A DNA stretch of 64,000 nt from Gillisia sp. UBA3175 (GTDB lineage: Bacteria; Bacteroidota; Bacteroidia; Flavobacteriales; Flavobacteriaceae). Both the position numbers and the translations under genes were made by a program. Where the stretch lies: the NCBI GenBank assembly GCA_002364325.1, contig DEXV01000006.1:526293-590292 (forward strand), read 5' to 3'. The stretch's first letter is position 1. Each line of letters begins with the position of its first letter. A model generated the notes under the pieces. That model saw only the letters and a program-made list of their open reading frames with translations. It ran no database searches and was not told the origin of the DNA. Below, piece after piece: positions 35,476 through 43,880 of this stretch.

Positions 35476-36825
35476 ATGATGAATTGGGAACAACTTCTAT
35501 CCTTAAAGCGATATGGAGATACGAATAAAAGATTACGAAAAGAGCAAAATGAAACCCGTCTTGGGTTTGAGGTAGATTACGATCGTATTATTTTTTCTTC
35601 AGCCTTTAGAAGCTTACAAGATAAAACCCAGGTGATCCCACTTTCAAAAACAGATTTTGTTCATACCCGATTAACCCACAGTTTAGAAGTATCTGTAGTA
35701 GGAAGATCTTTAGGAAGATTGGCCGGACAAAAGATCCTGGAAAAACATCCACAACTCAAGGAAACACATGGGTATCAAATGAACGATTTTGGAGCCATTG
35801 TAGCGGCAGCATGTTTAGCTCATGACATAGGAAATCCTCCTTTTGGACACTCCGGTGAAAAAGCGATAGGCGAATACTTCAGCTTAGGAAATGGAAAGCG
35901 TTTTAAAGAACAACTTACAGACAAACAATATCAGGACCTTATAAAATTTGAAGGAAATGCAAATGGCTTCAAAATACTAACAGAGAACAGACCGGGAATA
36001 GAAGGCGGTTTGCGCTTGTCCTATGCTACTTTGGGAGCTTTTATAAAGTATCCAAAAGAATCCCTTCCGCATAAACCCACAAAAAATATAGGCGATAAGA
36101 AATTTGGAGTTTTTCAAACAGAACAAAAAATATTTGAAGAGATCGCAGAGGAATTAGGTCTCAAAAATGTTAGAAATGGCGAATTCACCGCGTTTTCACG
36201 TCATCCTCTCGCATTTTTAGTAGAAGCGGCAGATGATATTTGCTACACTATAATAGATTTTGAAGATGGTATTAATCTTGGCTTGATAGATGAAGAGTAT
36301 GCATTAGAATATCTCATTAAATTAGTGAAAAATAGTATAAACACTGCCAAGTACAATTCACTTAACAGTACGGCGGACAGGTTAAGCTATTTAAGAGCTC
36401 TAGCAATAAACACTTTGATCACAGAAGCAGTAGCTATTTTTCTGCATAACGAAGAAGCCATTTTAAAAGGTGAGTTTCATGAATCTCTTTTTGATAAAAG
36501 CAGCTATGAAGCACAAATAAAGGATATTATTAAGATCTCGGTGGAGCGTATCTATCAAAGTGAAGATGTAATTAACAAAGAGATCGCAGGTTACAAGATG
36601 CTATCGCATCTTTTGGACACCTATACTGAAGCGTTTTTACCAGAATCTGTGGCTTTAGAAGATTCTAACTTCAATAGATTGATCCGTAAATCTGTTTCCA
36701 AATTAAAGCTTGAGGAAGAACGATCTGTTTACGAGAGTTTGATGCAAATTTGCTCATATACTGCTTCGTTAACCGATGGAATAACCGTTTCTTCTTTTAA
36801 TAAATACAAAGGTAATAGCATATAA
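35476..36825 (+). CDS. dgt: Deoxyguanosinetriphosphate triphosphohydrolase-like HD protein
   Basis: A 449-residue HD-domain dNTPase. HTRLTHSLEVS supplies the first histidine, CLAHDIGNPPFGHSGE the HD pair and following histidine, and EAADDICYTI the distal aspartate. These enzymes remove triphosphate from dGTP and related dNTPs, controlling pools and sometimes limiting phage. It starts about 50 bp after a terminator and is followed 28 bp later by a histidine kinase gene. Confidence 0.92.
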   Translation: MMNWEQLLSLKRYGDTNKRLRKEQNETRLGFEVDYDRIIFSSAFRSLQDKTQVIPLSKTDFVHTRLTHSLEVSVVGRSLGRLAGQKILEKHPQLKETHGYQMNDFGAIVAAACLAHDIGNPPFGHSGEKAIGEYFSLGNGKRFKEQLTDKQYQDLIKFEGNANGFKILTENRPGIEGGLRLSYATLGAFIKYPKESLPHKPTKNIGDKKFGVFQTEQKIFEEIAEELGLKNVRNGEFTAFSRHPLAFLVEAADDICYTIIDFEDGINLGLIDEEYALEYLIKLVKNSINTAKYNSLNSTADRLSYLRALAINTLITEAVAIFLHNEEAILKGEFHESLFDKSSYEAQIKDIIKISVERIYQSEDVINKEIAGYKMLSHLLDTYTEAFLPESVALEDSNFNRLIRKSVSKLKLEEERSVYESLMQICSYTASLTDGITVSSFNKYKGNSI

Positions 36826-36853
36826 TATTACTTTTACCTTCCAACAAAAATAA

Positions 36854-37993
36854 ATGAAAAAGACCGCAAGATTATTAAAAGACAAACGTGAGGAAATAAT
36901 ACACGTATGGGAAAAGGAAGTTCTAACGCAAGTAAAGGCAGCTCCAAGCACCAATAAAATTGCGCTTCACGATCATGTCCCAAATATTCTGGACGATGTT
37001 ATAGATATCATGAATCGTCATGAAAATTCCGACGACTATCTTAATGATGAAAAAATAGATAAAATAGAAGAAAATAGTCTTGAGCATGGTAGGCATCGGG
37101 CTACGTCTCTTAATTATACCGTAGATCAGATCATTCATGAGTACATGATCTTTAACAATGTGATCATTAAGGTGCTTCGTAAAAATCAAATTGCTGAGGA
37201 ATCCATATTTCATCTTATAAAATGTGCTATAGATAAAGCTATGTTGAATTCTGTATCCTCGTTTACTGAATCTATTCAGGAAATGCAGAATAAATTAATA
37301 GGAACACTAGCGCACGATATTAGAAACCCATTAGCTGCTGCAAGAATGGGTATTGAAATGTTGAATTATGATGCAGGTAAGGATAGACTGGAAAAGGTTA
37401 AAAAAATGTCTTACAATAGCGTAAATAAGGCCATAGATCTTATTGAAGGTTTGCTAGATTCTATTAGTGTAAAGGCAGGTGAAGGAATTATGCTTTCATT
37501 TTCTGAAATGGATCTTAATGATACTTTCCAGACCATTTACGAGGAAGCCTGCGAGGTTTTTTCGGAAGAAATCATCTTGGATAAAGCAGATGAGCCTATA
37601 TACGGTACTTTTGATGCGACTGCCGTTAGGCGTTTACTAGAAAATCTAATCACCAATGCTATAAAATATGGGCATTCTGAAAAGCCCGTTGTTATTAAAA
37701 TTAGAAACGAAGAAGAATGGCTCAATATATCTGTACACAATTATGGAGAACCAATTCCTATTGAGAAACAAGAAGGTATTTTTACCTTTTTACATCATGG
37801 AAAACAGCAGAGAGAGAAAAAATTAAAAAGTTACGGGATAGGCCTAACGCTCGTAAAAATGGTTGCTGAAGCGCACGGAGGTATTGTGGTATTGCGAAGT
37901 GAAGTAGGCTTTGGAACCGAATTTAAGATACGATTAAATAAACACAGCAATGTTCCCGGTAAAACAAGGACAGTTTTAAATTCTGAAGCTTAA
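36854..37993 (+). CDS. Soluble histidine kinase with RsbRD-like N-terminal domain
   Basis: A 379-residue kinase without membrane helices. Residues 1-140 are helical and resemble the RsbRD N-terminal sensor domain (HVWEKEVLTQ, then YTVDQIIHEYMIF). The H-box is GTLAHDIRNPLAAAR (near residue 155), the N-box is LLENLITNAIKYG and the G-box is SYGIGLTLVKMVAEAHGG. No response regulator gene is adjacent, so it is an orphan. It follows dgt by 28 bp. Confidence 0.83.
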   Translation: MKKTARLLKDKREEIIHVWEKEVLTQVKAAPSTNKIALHDHVPNILDDVIDIMNRHENSDDYLNDEKIDKIEENSLEHGRHRATSLNYTVDQIIHEYMIFNNVIIKVLRKNQIAEESIFHLIKCAIDKAMLNSVSSFTESIQEMQNKLIGTLAHDIRNPLAAARMGIEMLNYDAGKDRLEKVKKMSYNSVNKAIDLIEGLLDSISVKAGEGIMLSFSEMDLNDTFQTIYEEACEVFSEEIILDKADEPIYGTFDATAVRRLLENLITNAIKYGHSEKPVVIKIRNEEEWLNISVHNYGEPIPIEKQEGIFTFLHHGKQQREKKLKSYGIGLTLVKMVAEAHGGIVVLRSEVGFGTEFKIRLNKHSNVPGKTRTVLNSEA

Positions 37994-39010
37994 TTAAAAT
38001 TCATAGATCACACCTACACCCAATAGTTGTTTAAATTGAAGTTTTGGACCTAAGGTTTCCAGAACTCCATCATCATTGGTATCTTCTTTAAATTTTACGT
38101 CATCATCATAGATAAGATGCGCACCTATGTTTGCTTTCACAAAATCGTTCACTACAAGATTTAATGTAAGTTCCCAATCTACATCAATATTCCCAAATTT
38201 ATTTAGGTAATCTGTATAGAAACTAAACTGATTGTCCATCTTTACATTGGTAAAGATCTCCTTGCTAAATCCACTTGTAAGCAAAATGCCGATCTCTGTT
38301 CTAACATTTTCACCTTTCTCTATAATAGTACCTATAGAATCACGAACGGCAGGAGTCACCCCAAACATTCCTTCATTCGCCAGGCGTTGATCTAGCACAA
38401 AAGTAGACTTATCTGTAACCGGAGATAGATATACTGTAAGATCTTCGTTAGGGGCAGAATATTCTGCACCCACACCCAAAAATATATAACCAGGGGCCAT
38501 AAGCTTAGAAATGGCCTTTTCATTATTTGGATATTTGTATCCATTGGCTAGCTGCGTTTTAAAATTAAATTTAGCCGAATATCTAAAGTTAGAAGTGGAA
38601 TCTTTTCTATATCCGTAAGTAGAATTCAACGAGATCTCATCATCTGTCTTTCTAAATTCCCTTCCTTGCTGTGCGTTTATTCCATATTTAAGCGAAGCTG
38701 TAGTTTTCCATAAGAGCAACTGCTTCTTGAATTTACGTTCGAAATTACCGTGAAATAAAGCCGATATAGAGTTATTTCCTCCTGCGTTCCAGTTTACAAA
38801 TGCCACTTCATTCAAGTTAACACCTAAAGAGTTCTTTTTAGACCAAAACATCACCACATCTTGATTCTCATTTATTATAGTATCTGTTTTTACACTATCT
38901 ACAGCAGTGGTATCAGATACCCTATTAGGTATAATAGCTGCAAAAGAGTTAGAAACGCTAAGGATAAGAAAAATTAAAAAGGAGTAATTCAGGCTAAAAT
39001 TAAACTTCAT
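37994..39010 (-). CDS. DUF3078 outer-membrane barrel-like protein
   Basis: A 338-residue exported protein with signal peptide 1-24. The body is rich in alternating polar/hydrophobic strands and ends VGVIYEF, a C-terminal aromatic typical of outer-membrane barrels. The motif EVAFVNWNAGGNNS marks DUF3078. It lies 20 nt after dxs on the same strand, a pairing common in flavobacteria. Convergent with the histidine kinase gene with no gap. Function unknown. Confidence 0.83.
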   Translation of the reverse strand: MKFNFSLNYSFLIFLILSVSNSFAAIIPNRVSDTTAVDSVKTDTIINENQDVVMFWSKKNSLGVNLNEVAFVNWNAGGNNSISALFHGNFERKFKKQLLLWKTTASLKYGINAQQGREFRKTDDEISLNSTYGYRKDSTSNFRYSAKFNFKTQLANGYKYPNNEKAISKLMAPGYIFLGVGAEYSAPNEDLTVYLSPVTDKSTFVLDQRLANEGMFGVTPAVRDSIGTIIEKGENVRTEIGILLTSGFSKEIFTNVKMDNQFSFYTDYLNKFGNIDVDWELTLNLVVNDFVKANIGAHLIYDDDVKFKEDTNDDGVLETLGPKLQFKQLLGVGVIYEF

Positions 39011-39030
39011 TATGAAATGCTAAACTATTT

Positions 39031-40803
39031 TTATAAAAGGCCTTTTATGCCGTTGGCTATACTTTTAACGTCCAATTCTACAATTTCATATAATTGAGCC
39101 ATACTTCCTTGCTCTATAAAATGATCAGAAATTCCTAAGAGTTTGATCTGGCTTGTATAATTGTTCTTAGCGGCGAATTCTAATATCGCACTACCAAAAC
39201 CTCCAGAAATAACGCCCTCTTCTACGGTAATAATCCGGTTGAATTTGGAGAATATATCATGCAGCAAAGCTTCATCCAGAGGTTTTACAAATCCGGCATC
39301 ATAGTGGGCCAGCTTTCCTTTTGTATCTATAGATTCGAGTGCAAGTTTTACATTTTCAGCAATAGTACCTACACTAATCACAGCAATTTCCGAACCTGAG
39401 GTTAGCAATTCTCCCTTACCAATTTCCATTTTTTTGAATTCCTGCTTCCAATCTAATCTAGTTCCTCTCCCGCGGGGATATCGAATCGCTAACGGATGTT
39501 TTAAATCTAATTGAGCGGTGTATAATAAATTGCGCAGTTGCACCTCATCTCGTGGTGCAGCAATGATAATATTTGGAATACATCTTAAATAAGCAATATC
39601 AAAAACACCGTGATGTGTAGCGCCATCTTCTCCAACCAAACCAGCTCTATCTAGACAGAAAATAACTGGAAGATCCTGTAATGCTACATCATGGATCACT
39701 TGGTCGTAGGCACGTTGTAGAAAGGTAGAGTAAATTGCACAAAACACTACAAATCCCTGAGTGGCCATTCCTGCCGCTAGGGTTACAGCATGTTGCTCGG
39801 CTATACCAACATCAAAAGCTCTTTCCGGAAAAGCTTCCATCATGTATTTTAGGGAACTCCCTGTTGGCATGGCCGGAGTGATCCCGATTATTTTATCATT
39901 CTTTTCGGCTAATTCTACTAAGGTCAACCCAAAAACATCTTGATATTTTAAAGGTAATCCAGCGGAATTAGAAGGTAATAATTCCCCAGTGTCAGCCACG
40001 AATTTTCCCGGAGCATGATATTTTACCTGGTCTTCTTCAGCCTTTTGTAATCCCTTTCCCTTAGTGGTTATTACATGAAGGAATTTAGGCCCTTGTATTT
40101 GTTTTAAGTCTTCAAAAACTTTTAGTAAAACTTCAATGTCATGACCATCCACCGGGCCAAAATAATTAAAATTTAAAGCTTCAATTATATTATCCTGTTG
40201 TGGCTTAAGTCCCACTTTTGCTTTGGTAAGGTATTGTTTCAATGCTCCCACACTAGGGTCTATTCCTATGGCGTTATCATTAAGAATAACCAATAAGTTA
40301 GCATTGCTAACTCCCGCATGGTTAAGGCCTTCAAAAGCCATCCCGCTGGCTATGGAAGCATCACCTACTACCGCAATATGTTGTTTGGAGAATTCACATT
40401 TTAAATTAGAGGCAATCGCCATTCCAAGGGCAGCAGAAATTGCCGTAGACGAATGCCCAACCCCAAAAGTATCATATTCACTTTCAGATCTTTTAGGGAA
40501 GCCGCTTAAACCGTGTAATTGTCTGTTAGTATGAAATAGATCTCGTCTTCCAGTAAGTATCTTATGTCCGTAGGCCTGATGGCCTACATCCCAAACCAAG
40601 AGATCTTCTGGAGTATTAAAAGCATAATGCAGAGCAATGCTTAATTCTACCACTCCTAAACTGGCACCTAAATGCCCCTCTTTAGTGGCCACGATATCTA
40701 TGATGAATTTCCTAAGTTCCTTTGCTAGAACGGGTAATTCTTCCATAGAAAGTTTGCGTAGATCTAATGGGGAATCAATATTATTTAAAATACTTTTTTC
40801 CAT
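39031..40803 (-). CDS. dxs: 1-deoxy-D-xylulose-5-phosphate synthase
   Basis: A 590-residue DXS from ATG 40803; an ATG at 40812 would start inside the predicted -7 box. It has the thiamine diphosphate motif VVGDASIASGMAFEGLNH to ILNDN, the catalytic glutamate region GIAEQHAVTLAAGMA, and DRAGLVGEDGATHHGVFD. It joins pyruvate and glyceraldehyde 3-phosphate to start the MEP isoprenoid pathway. It is divergent from tadA with only 38 nt between. Confidence 0.95.
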   Translation of the reverse strand: MEKSILNNIDSPLDLRKLSMEELPVLAKELRKFIIDIVATKEGHLGASLGVVELSIALHYAFNTPEDLLVWDVGHQAYGHKILTGRRDLFHTNRQLHGLSGFPKRSESEYDTFGVGHSSTAISAALGMAIASNLKCEFSKQHIAVVGDASIASGMAFEGLNHAGVSNANLLVILNDNAIGIDPSVGALKQYLTKAKVGLKPQQDNIIEALNFNYFGPVDGHDIEVLLKVFEDLKQIQGPKFLHVITTKGKGLQKAEEDQVKYHAPGKFVADTGELLPSNSAGLPLKYQDVFGLTLVELAEKNDKIIGITPAMPTGSSLKYMMEAFPERAFDVGIAEQHAVTLAAGMATQGFVVFCAIYSTFLQRAYDQVIHDVALQDLPVIFCLDRAGLVGEDGATHHGVFDIAYLRCIPNIIIAAPRDEVQLRNLLYTAQLDLKHPLAIRYPRGRGTRLDWKQEFKKMEIGKGELLTSGSEIAVISVGTIAENVKLALESIDTKGKLAHYDAGFVKPLDEALLHDIFSKFNRIITVEEGVISGGFGSAILEFAAKNNYTSQIKLLGISDHFIEQGSMAQLYEIVELDVKSIANGIKGLL

Positions 40804-40809
40804 GAAAAG

Positions 40810-40838
40810 CAAAGGTACATTTTGAATTTGTATTTTTG
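40810..40838. promoter_or_regulatory. Compact divergent promoter between dxs and tadA
   Basis: Minus strand TACCTTTG (40817 to 40810) and plus strand TATTTTTG (40831-40838) both fit TAnnTTTG and lie within 30 bp. Each is only a few bases from its start codon, so both mRNAs would have very short leaders or none. Confidence 0.5.
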
Positions 40839-40841
40839 GAT

Positions 40842-41291
40842 ATGGATTTAATTTTTGACGATGCCTATTTTATGCGTAAAGCTTTAGATGAGGCTTCTTA
40901 CGCTTACGAAAAAGGGGAAATTCCAGTAGGAGTGGTGATTGTGATCAATCAGCAGATCATCGCACGAGGCCATAATCTTACTGAAATGCTGAATGATGTA
41001 ACTGCACATGCCGAAATGCAAGCAATCACCGCTGCAGCTAATTTTTTAGGCGGAAAATATCTGAAAGATTGCACGATGTATGTTACTCTGGAACCTTGCC
41101 AGATGTGCGCTGGAGCGCTGTACTGGAGTCAGCTTTCTAAACTGGTGTATGCTGCTACAGACCATGAACGTGGCTATAGAAAATTGGGCGGACAATTACA
41201 TCCAAAAACTATTGTAAAAAGTGGGATCATGGAAGAAGAAGCTTCGCAGCTTCTTAAAAGATTCTTTATTGAACGCAGGAATTTGAATTAA
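40842..41291 (+). CDS. tadA: tRNA-specific adenosine deaminase
   Basis: A 149-residue zinc deaminase from ATG 40842; a TTG six bases upstream is less likely. The zinc and catalytic residues are in TAHAEMQAI and LEPCQMCAGAL. It converts A34 to inosine in tRNA-Arg(ACG). The motif GEIPVGVVIV is typical of TadA rather than cytosine or guanine deaminases. Confidence 0.9.
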   Translation: MDLIFDDAYFMRKALDEASYAYEKGEIPVGVVIVINQQIIARGHNLTEMLNDVTAHAEMQAITAAANFLGGKYLKDCTMYVTLEPCQMCAGALYWSQLSKLVYAATDHERGYRKLGGQLHPKTIVKSGIMEEEASQLLKRFFIERRNLN

Positions 41292-41340
41292 ATCTTTCAA
41301 CAAGCCCTATATCAATCGGGACAGTTTGACAAACCTTTTA

Positions 41341-41642
41341 TTGTCATCCCGAATTTAATGAGCATCTCTCATAAATCGAAATCTTGCTGCTGCGAGATCC
41401 TTCGACAGGCTCAGGATGACATCTCTATACTCTTAATCATTCCGACAAACGGAGAAATCTCTCATAAATCGAAATCTTGCTTCTGCGAGATCCTTCGACA
41501 AGTTCAGGATGACATCTCCAAATGATAATAGATATAAGAACAGCATGACAAACCTATTATTGTCATTCAATATATAATGAAGGATAACATTTAAATCAAA
41601 ATTTTGATTCAATGAAATCCTTCAACAAATTCATGATAGCAC
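41341..41642. repeat. Intergenic dispersed repeat, three units
   Basis: A unit starting ATCTCTCATAAATCGAAATC and ending CAGGATGACATCTC occurs at 41364-41426 and again at 41457-41518, 93 bp apart and nearly identical. A decayed third unit, recognisable by ATCCTTCAACAAATTCATGA, covers about 41560-41642. Outer TGTCAT and ATGACA ends are inverted. Such GAGATCCTTCGACA elements are scattered between genes in many flavobacterial genomes (from memory). Confidence 0.75.
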
Positions 41643-41660
41643 TTAAAGAAATTCTTTATT

Positions 41661-43067
41661 CTAGTTCACGACTTTTTTAGCATCTTCAGGAATATCCCAC
41701 ATATCTTCCAATTCCTCTAAGGTTTTCCCTTTAGTTTCAGGAATATATTTATAGGTAAAGAATATAATTCCTAAAATGAATACTGAAAAGATAAAATAAG
41801 GCAAGGATCCATTCCAAAAATCACCTTCATTTATTTTACTTTCAGCAACCATTGGAAAAGATTGGGTTACAAAATAGTTTGCCGCCCATTGAGCAGCAAC
41901 TGCAATAGACATTGCTGTACTTCTTATACTATTTGGGAACATTTCTGATAGCATTACCCAAACAACTGGTCCCATGGACATCGCAAAGGAGGCGATAAAT
42001 ATTAATACTCCTATCAGTGAAAGAATTCCCACAGAGTTGGTAATTAAAGTAGTTCCTAATAATAAAAATCCTGCTAACATTCCTACGGCTCCAATATATA
42101 ATAAGGGTTTTCTTCCTAACTTATCTACAGTTGCCATGGCAACAAAGGTGAATAATAAATTGATTCCAGCTAATAATACCTGTTGGAGCAATACATCGTC
42201 TTTTCCAAAGCCTAGGGCTTTTTCAAAAATATCGGCTCCATAATAAAGCACCGCATTAATTCCTGTGAATTGCTGTAACATAGACAATACAGTTCCTATC
42301 ACTATAATTCCGAAAATTCCTTTTGCGAATATGTTTAATTTTAATTTGTGTTGATCTTTTTGTAACGATTTTTCAATATCCCTAATTTCAGTTTCAGCAA
42401 TCTCTGCACCGTGTATTCTGGTTAGTACTTTAAGCGCATCAGATCTCAACCCCTTCATCGCGAGCCAACGCGGACTTTTAGGCACAAAGAACAATAAAAC
42501 TAAAAATGCTAAACTTGGAATAAGTTCAGACCAAAACATCACTCTCCATCCATCTTGTATATTTTCTGCTTCGGTAGCGCTATTACCAATAAAATACGTA
42601 GCTAAGAAAACAACGAAAAAGCCAACTACAACTGCCAGTTGATAATAGGTTACTAAAGTTCCCCTAATTTTTGCAGGTGCAATTTCAGCAATATAAGTGG
42701 GAGCATTCATAGATGCTATCCCTATACCCAAACCTCCAATTATTCTGAAAACTACCAATAAACTTACCGATTCCGGAAGAAAAGCAGGCAGTCCTGAACC
42801 CCAAGCGGAAACCGAAAATAGTACTGCTGAAATAATTAGCGAATATTTTCTTCCGATTCCTTTACTAAGTGGACCCGCTACAATTGCTCCAACGAAACAT
42901 CCTATGAGCGCACTACCAACAACCCAGCCCTTCATTCCAGGATCTAGATCGAAATATTGACTAAAATAATATTGAGAACCATTAATAACTCCGGTATCAT
43001 AACCAAAAAGCAATCCGCCTAATGCGGAAACAATGGTAATTAGGATTAAATAAGTTTTGTTTTTCAT
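41661..43067 (-). CDS. Sugar porter (MFS, SP family)
   Basis: A 468-residue sugar transporter with twelve helices. Signatures of the SP family are LLFGYDTGVINGS, PKSPRWLA after TM6, QQFTGINAVLYYG in TM7 and PETKGKTLEELE at the C-terminus. It is likely to import glucose or a related hexose. It is last in a run with GH16 and GH3 genes, so it would take up sugar released from beta-glucan. Confidence 0.92.
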   Translation of the reverse strand: MKNKTYLILITIVSALGGLLFGYDTGVINGSQYYFSQYFDLDPGMKGWVVGSALIGCFVGAIVAGPLSKGIGRKYSLIISAVLFSVSAWGSGLPAFLPESVSLLVVFRIIGGLGIGIASMNAPTYIAEIAPAKIRGTLVTYYQLAVVVGFFVVFLATYFIGNSATEAENIQDGWRVMFWSELIPSLAFLVLLFFVPKSPRWLAMKGLRSDALKVLTRIHGAEIAETEIRDIEKSLQKDQHKLKLNIFAKGIFGIIVIGTVLSMLQQFTGINAVLYYGADIFEKALGFGKDDVLLQQVLLAGINLLFTFVAMATVDKLGRKPLLYIGAVGMLAGFLLLGTTLITNSVGILSLIGVLIFIASFAMSMGPVVWVMLSEMFPNSIRSTAMSIAVAAQWAANYFVTQSFPMVAESKINEGDFWNGSLPYFIFSVFILGIIFFTYKYIPETKGKTLEELEDMWDIPEDAKKVVN

Positions 43068-43111
43068 CGGAAGGTGTAAGATTGAATTAGCTAAAATTAA
43101 AAAGGTTGATT

Positions 43112-43867
43112 TTATAATTTGGTAACTTTGATGTAATCTACGAAAAGTTTTTGAGGTAAAACAGAATCATTTACCTCTGCACCGCCTAAATTTCCACCAA
43201 CAGCTAAATTGATAAGGAAGTAAAAAGGTTTTTTAAATGGATAATGCTGATCATCATATTGCTTAGGAATAAAAGTATATAACAAGTTTCCATCTACATA
43301 AAATTTAATATCGTCCTTACTCCAATCTGCTTTAAAAATATGGAAACCCTCTTCGATACCTTCTATTTTAGATTTTTTGGTGTTAATAGTATTACCATGA
43401 CTTGCGGGCGTATGAAGTGAAGTAAAAACGATCCCTGGTTCTTTACCGACATATTCCATAATATCTATTTCACCAGAAGTAGGCCATCCCACTTCTTTTA
43501 CATCTGCTCCCAACATCCAAAGGGCTGGCCAAAATCCTTTTCCAGTAGCTAACTTAGCTCTCACCTCAATACTTCCATATTGAAATTCCACTTTGTCCTT
43601 TGTATTTATTTTTCCAGAGAAATACTGGTCCCCTTTTTTAACAGCGGTAATTACCAAGTTTCCATCCTCTACTTTAACATAATCTCTGTTATAGGTCTGA
43701 AGCTCATTGTTACCCCAACCACATAGATCTGGGCAACCATTCCCTTCTTCATAACTCCAATGATCCATGTTTAAAGTATCTCCATCAAAATTATCCTGAA
43801 AGATCTTTGGAGAACAAGACGTAAATGTCAAAATGCTTAGAAAAAGTATAGCAACTTTATAATTCAT
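43112..43867 (-). CDS. GH16 endo-beta-glucanase (laminarinase-like) lipoprotein
   Basis: A 251-residue GH16 enzyme. The lipobox LTFTSC puts Cys18 at the mature N-terminus, so it is membrane-anchored. The catalytic motif is GEIDIMEYVG with E133, D135 and E138; GFWPALWMLG lines the cleft. The absence of the extra Met in ExDxxE and the overall pattern suit laminarinase or beta-1,3-glucanase activity, though the exact linkage is an inference. It starts 13 nt after the GH3 gene. Confidence 0.9.
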   Translation of the reverse strand: MNYKVAILFLSILTFTSCSPKIFQDNFDGDTLNMDHWSYEEGNGCPDLCGWGNNELQTYNRDYVKVEDGNLVITAVKKGDQYFSGKINTKDKVEFQYGSIEVRAKLATGKGFWPALWMLGADVKEVGWPTSGEIDIMEYVGKEPGIVFTSLHTPASHGNTINTKKSKIEGIEEGFHIFKADWSKDDIKFYVDGNLLYTFIPKQYDDQHYPFKKPFYFLINLAVGGNLGGAEVNDSVLPQKLFVDYIKVTKL

Positions 43868-43880
43868 GAATTGACGTTTT

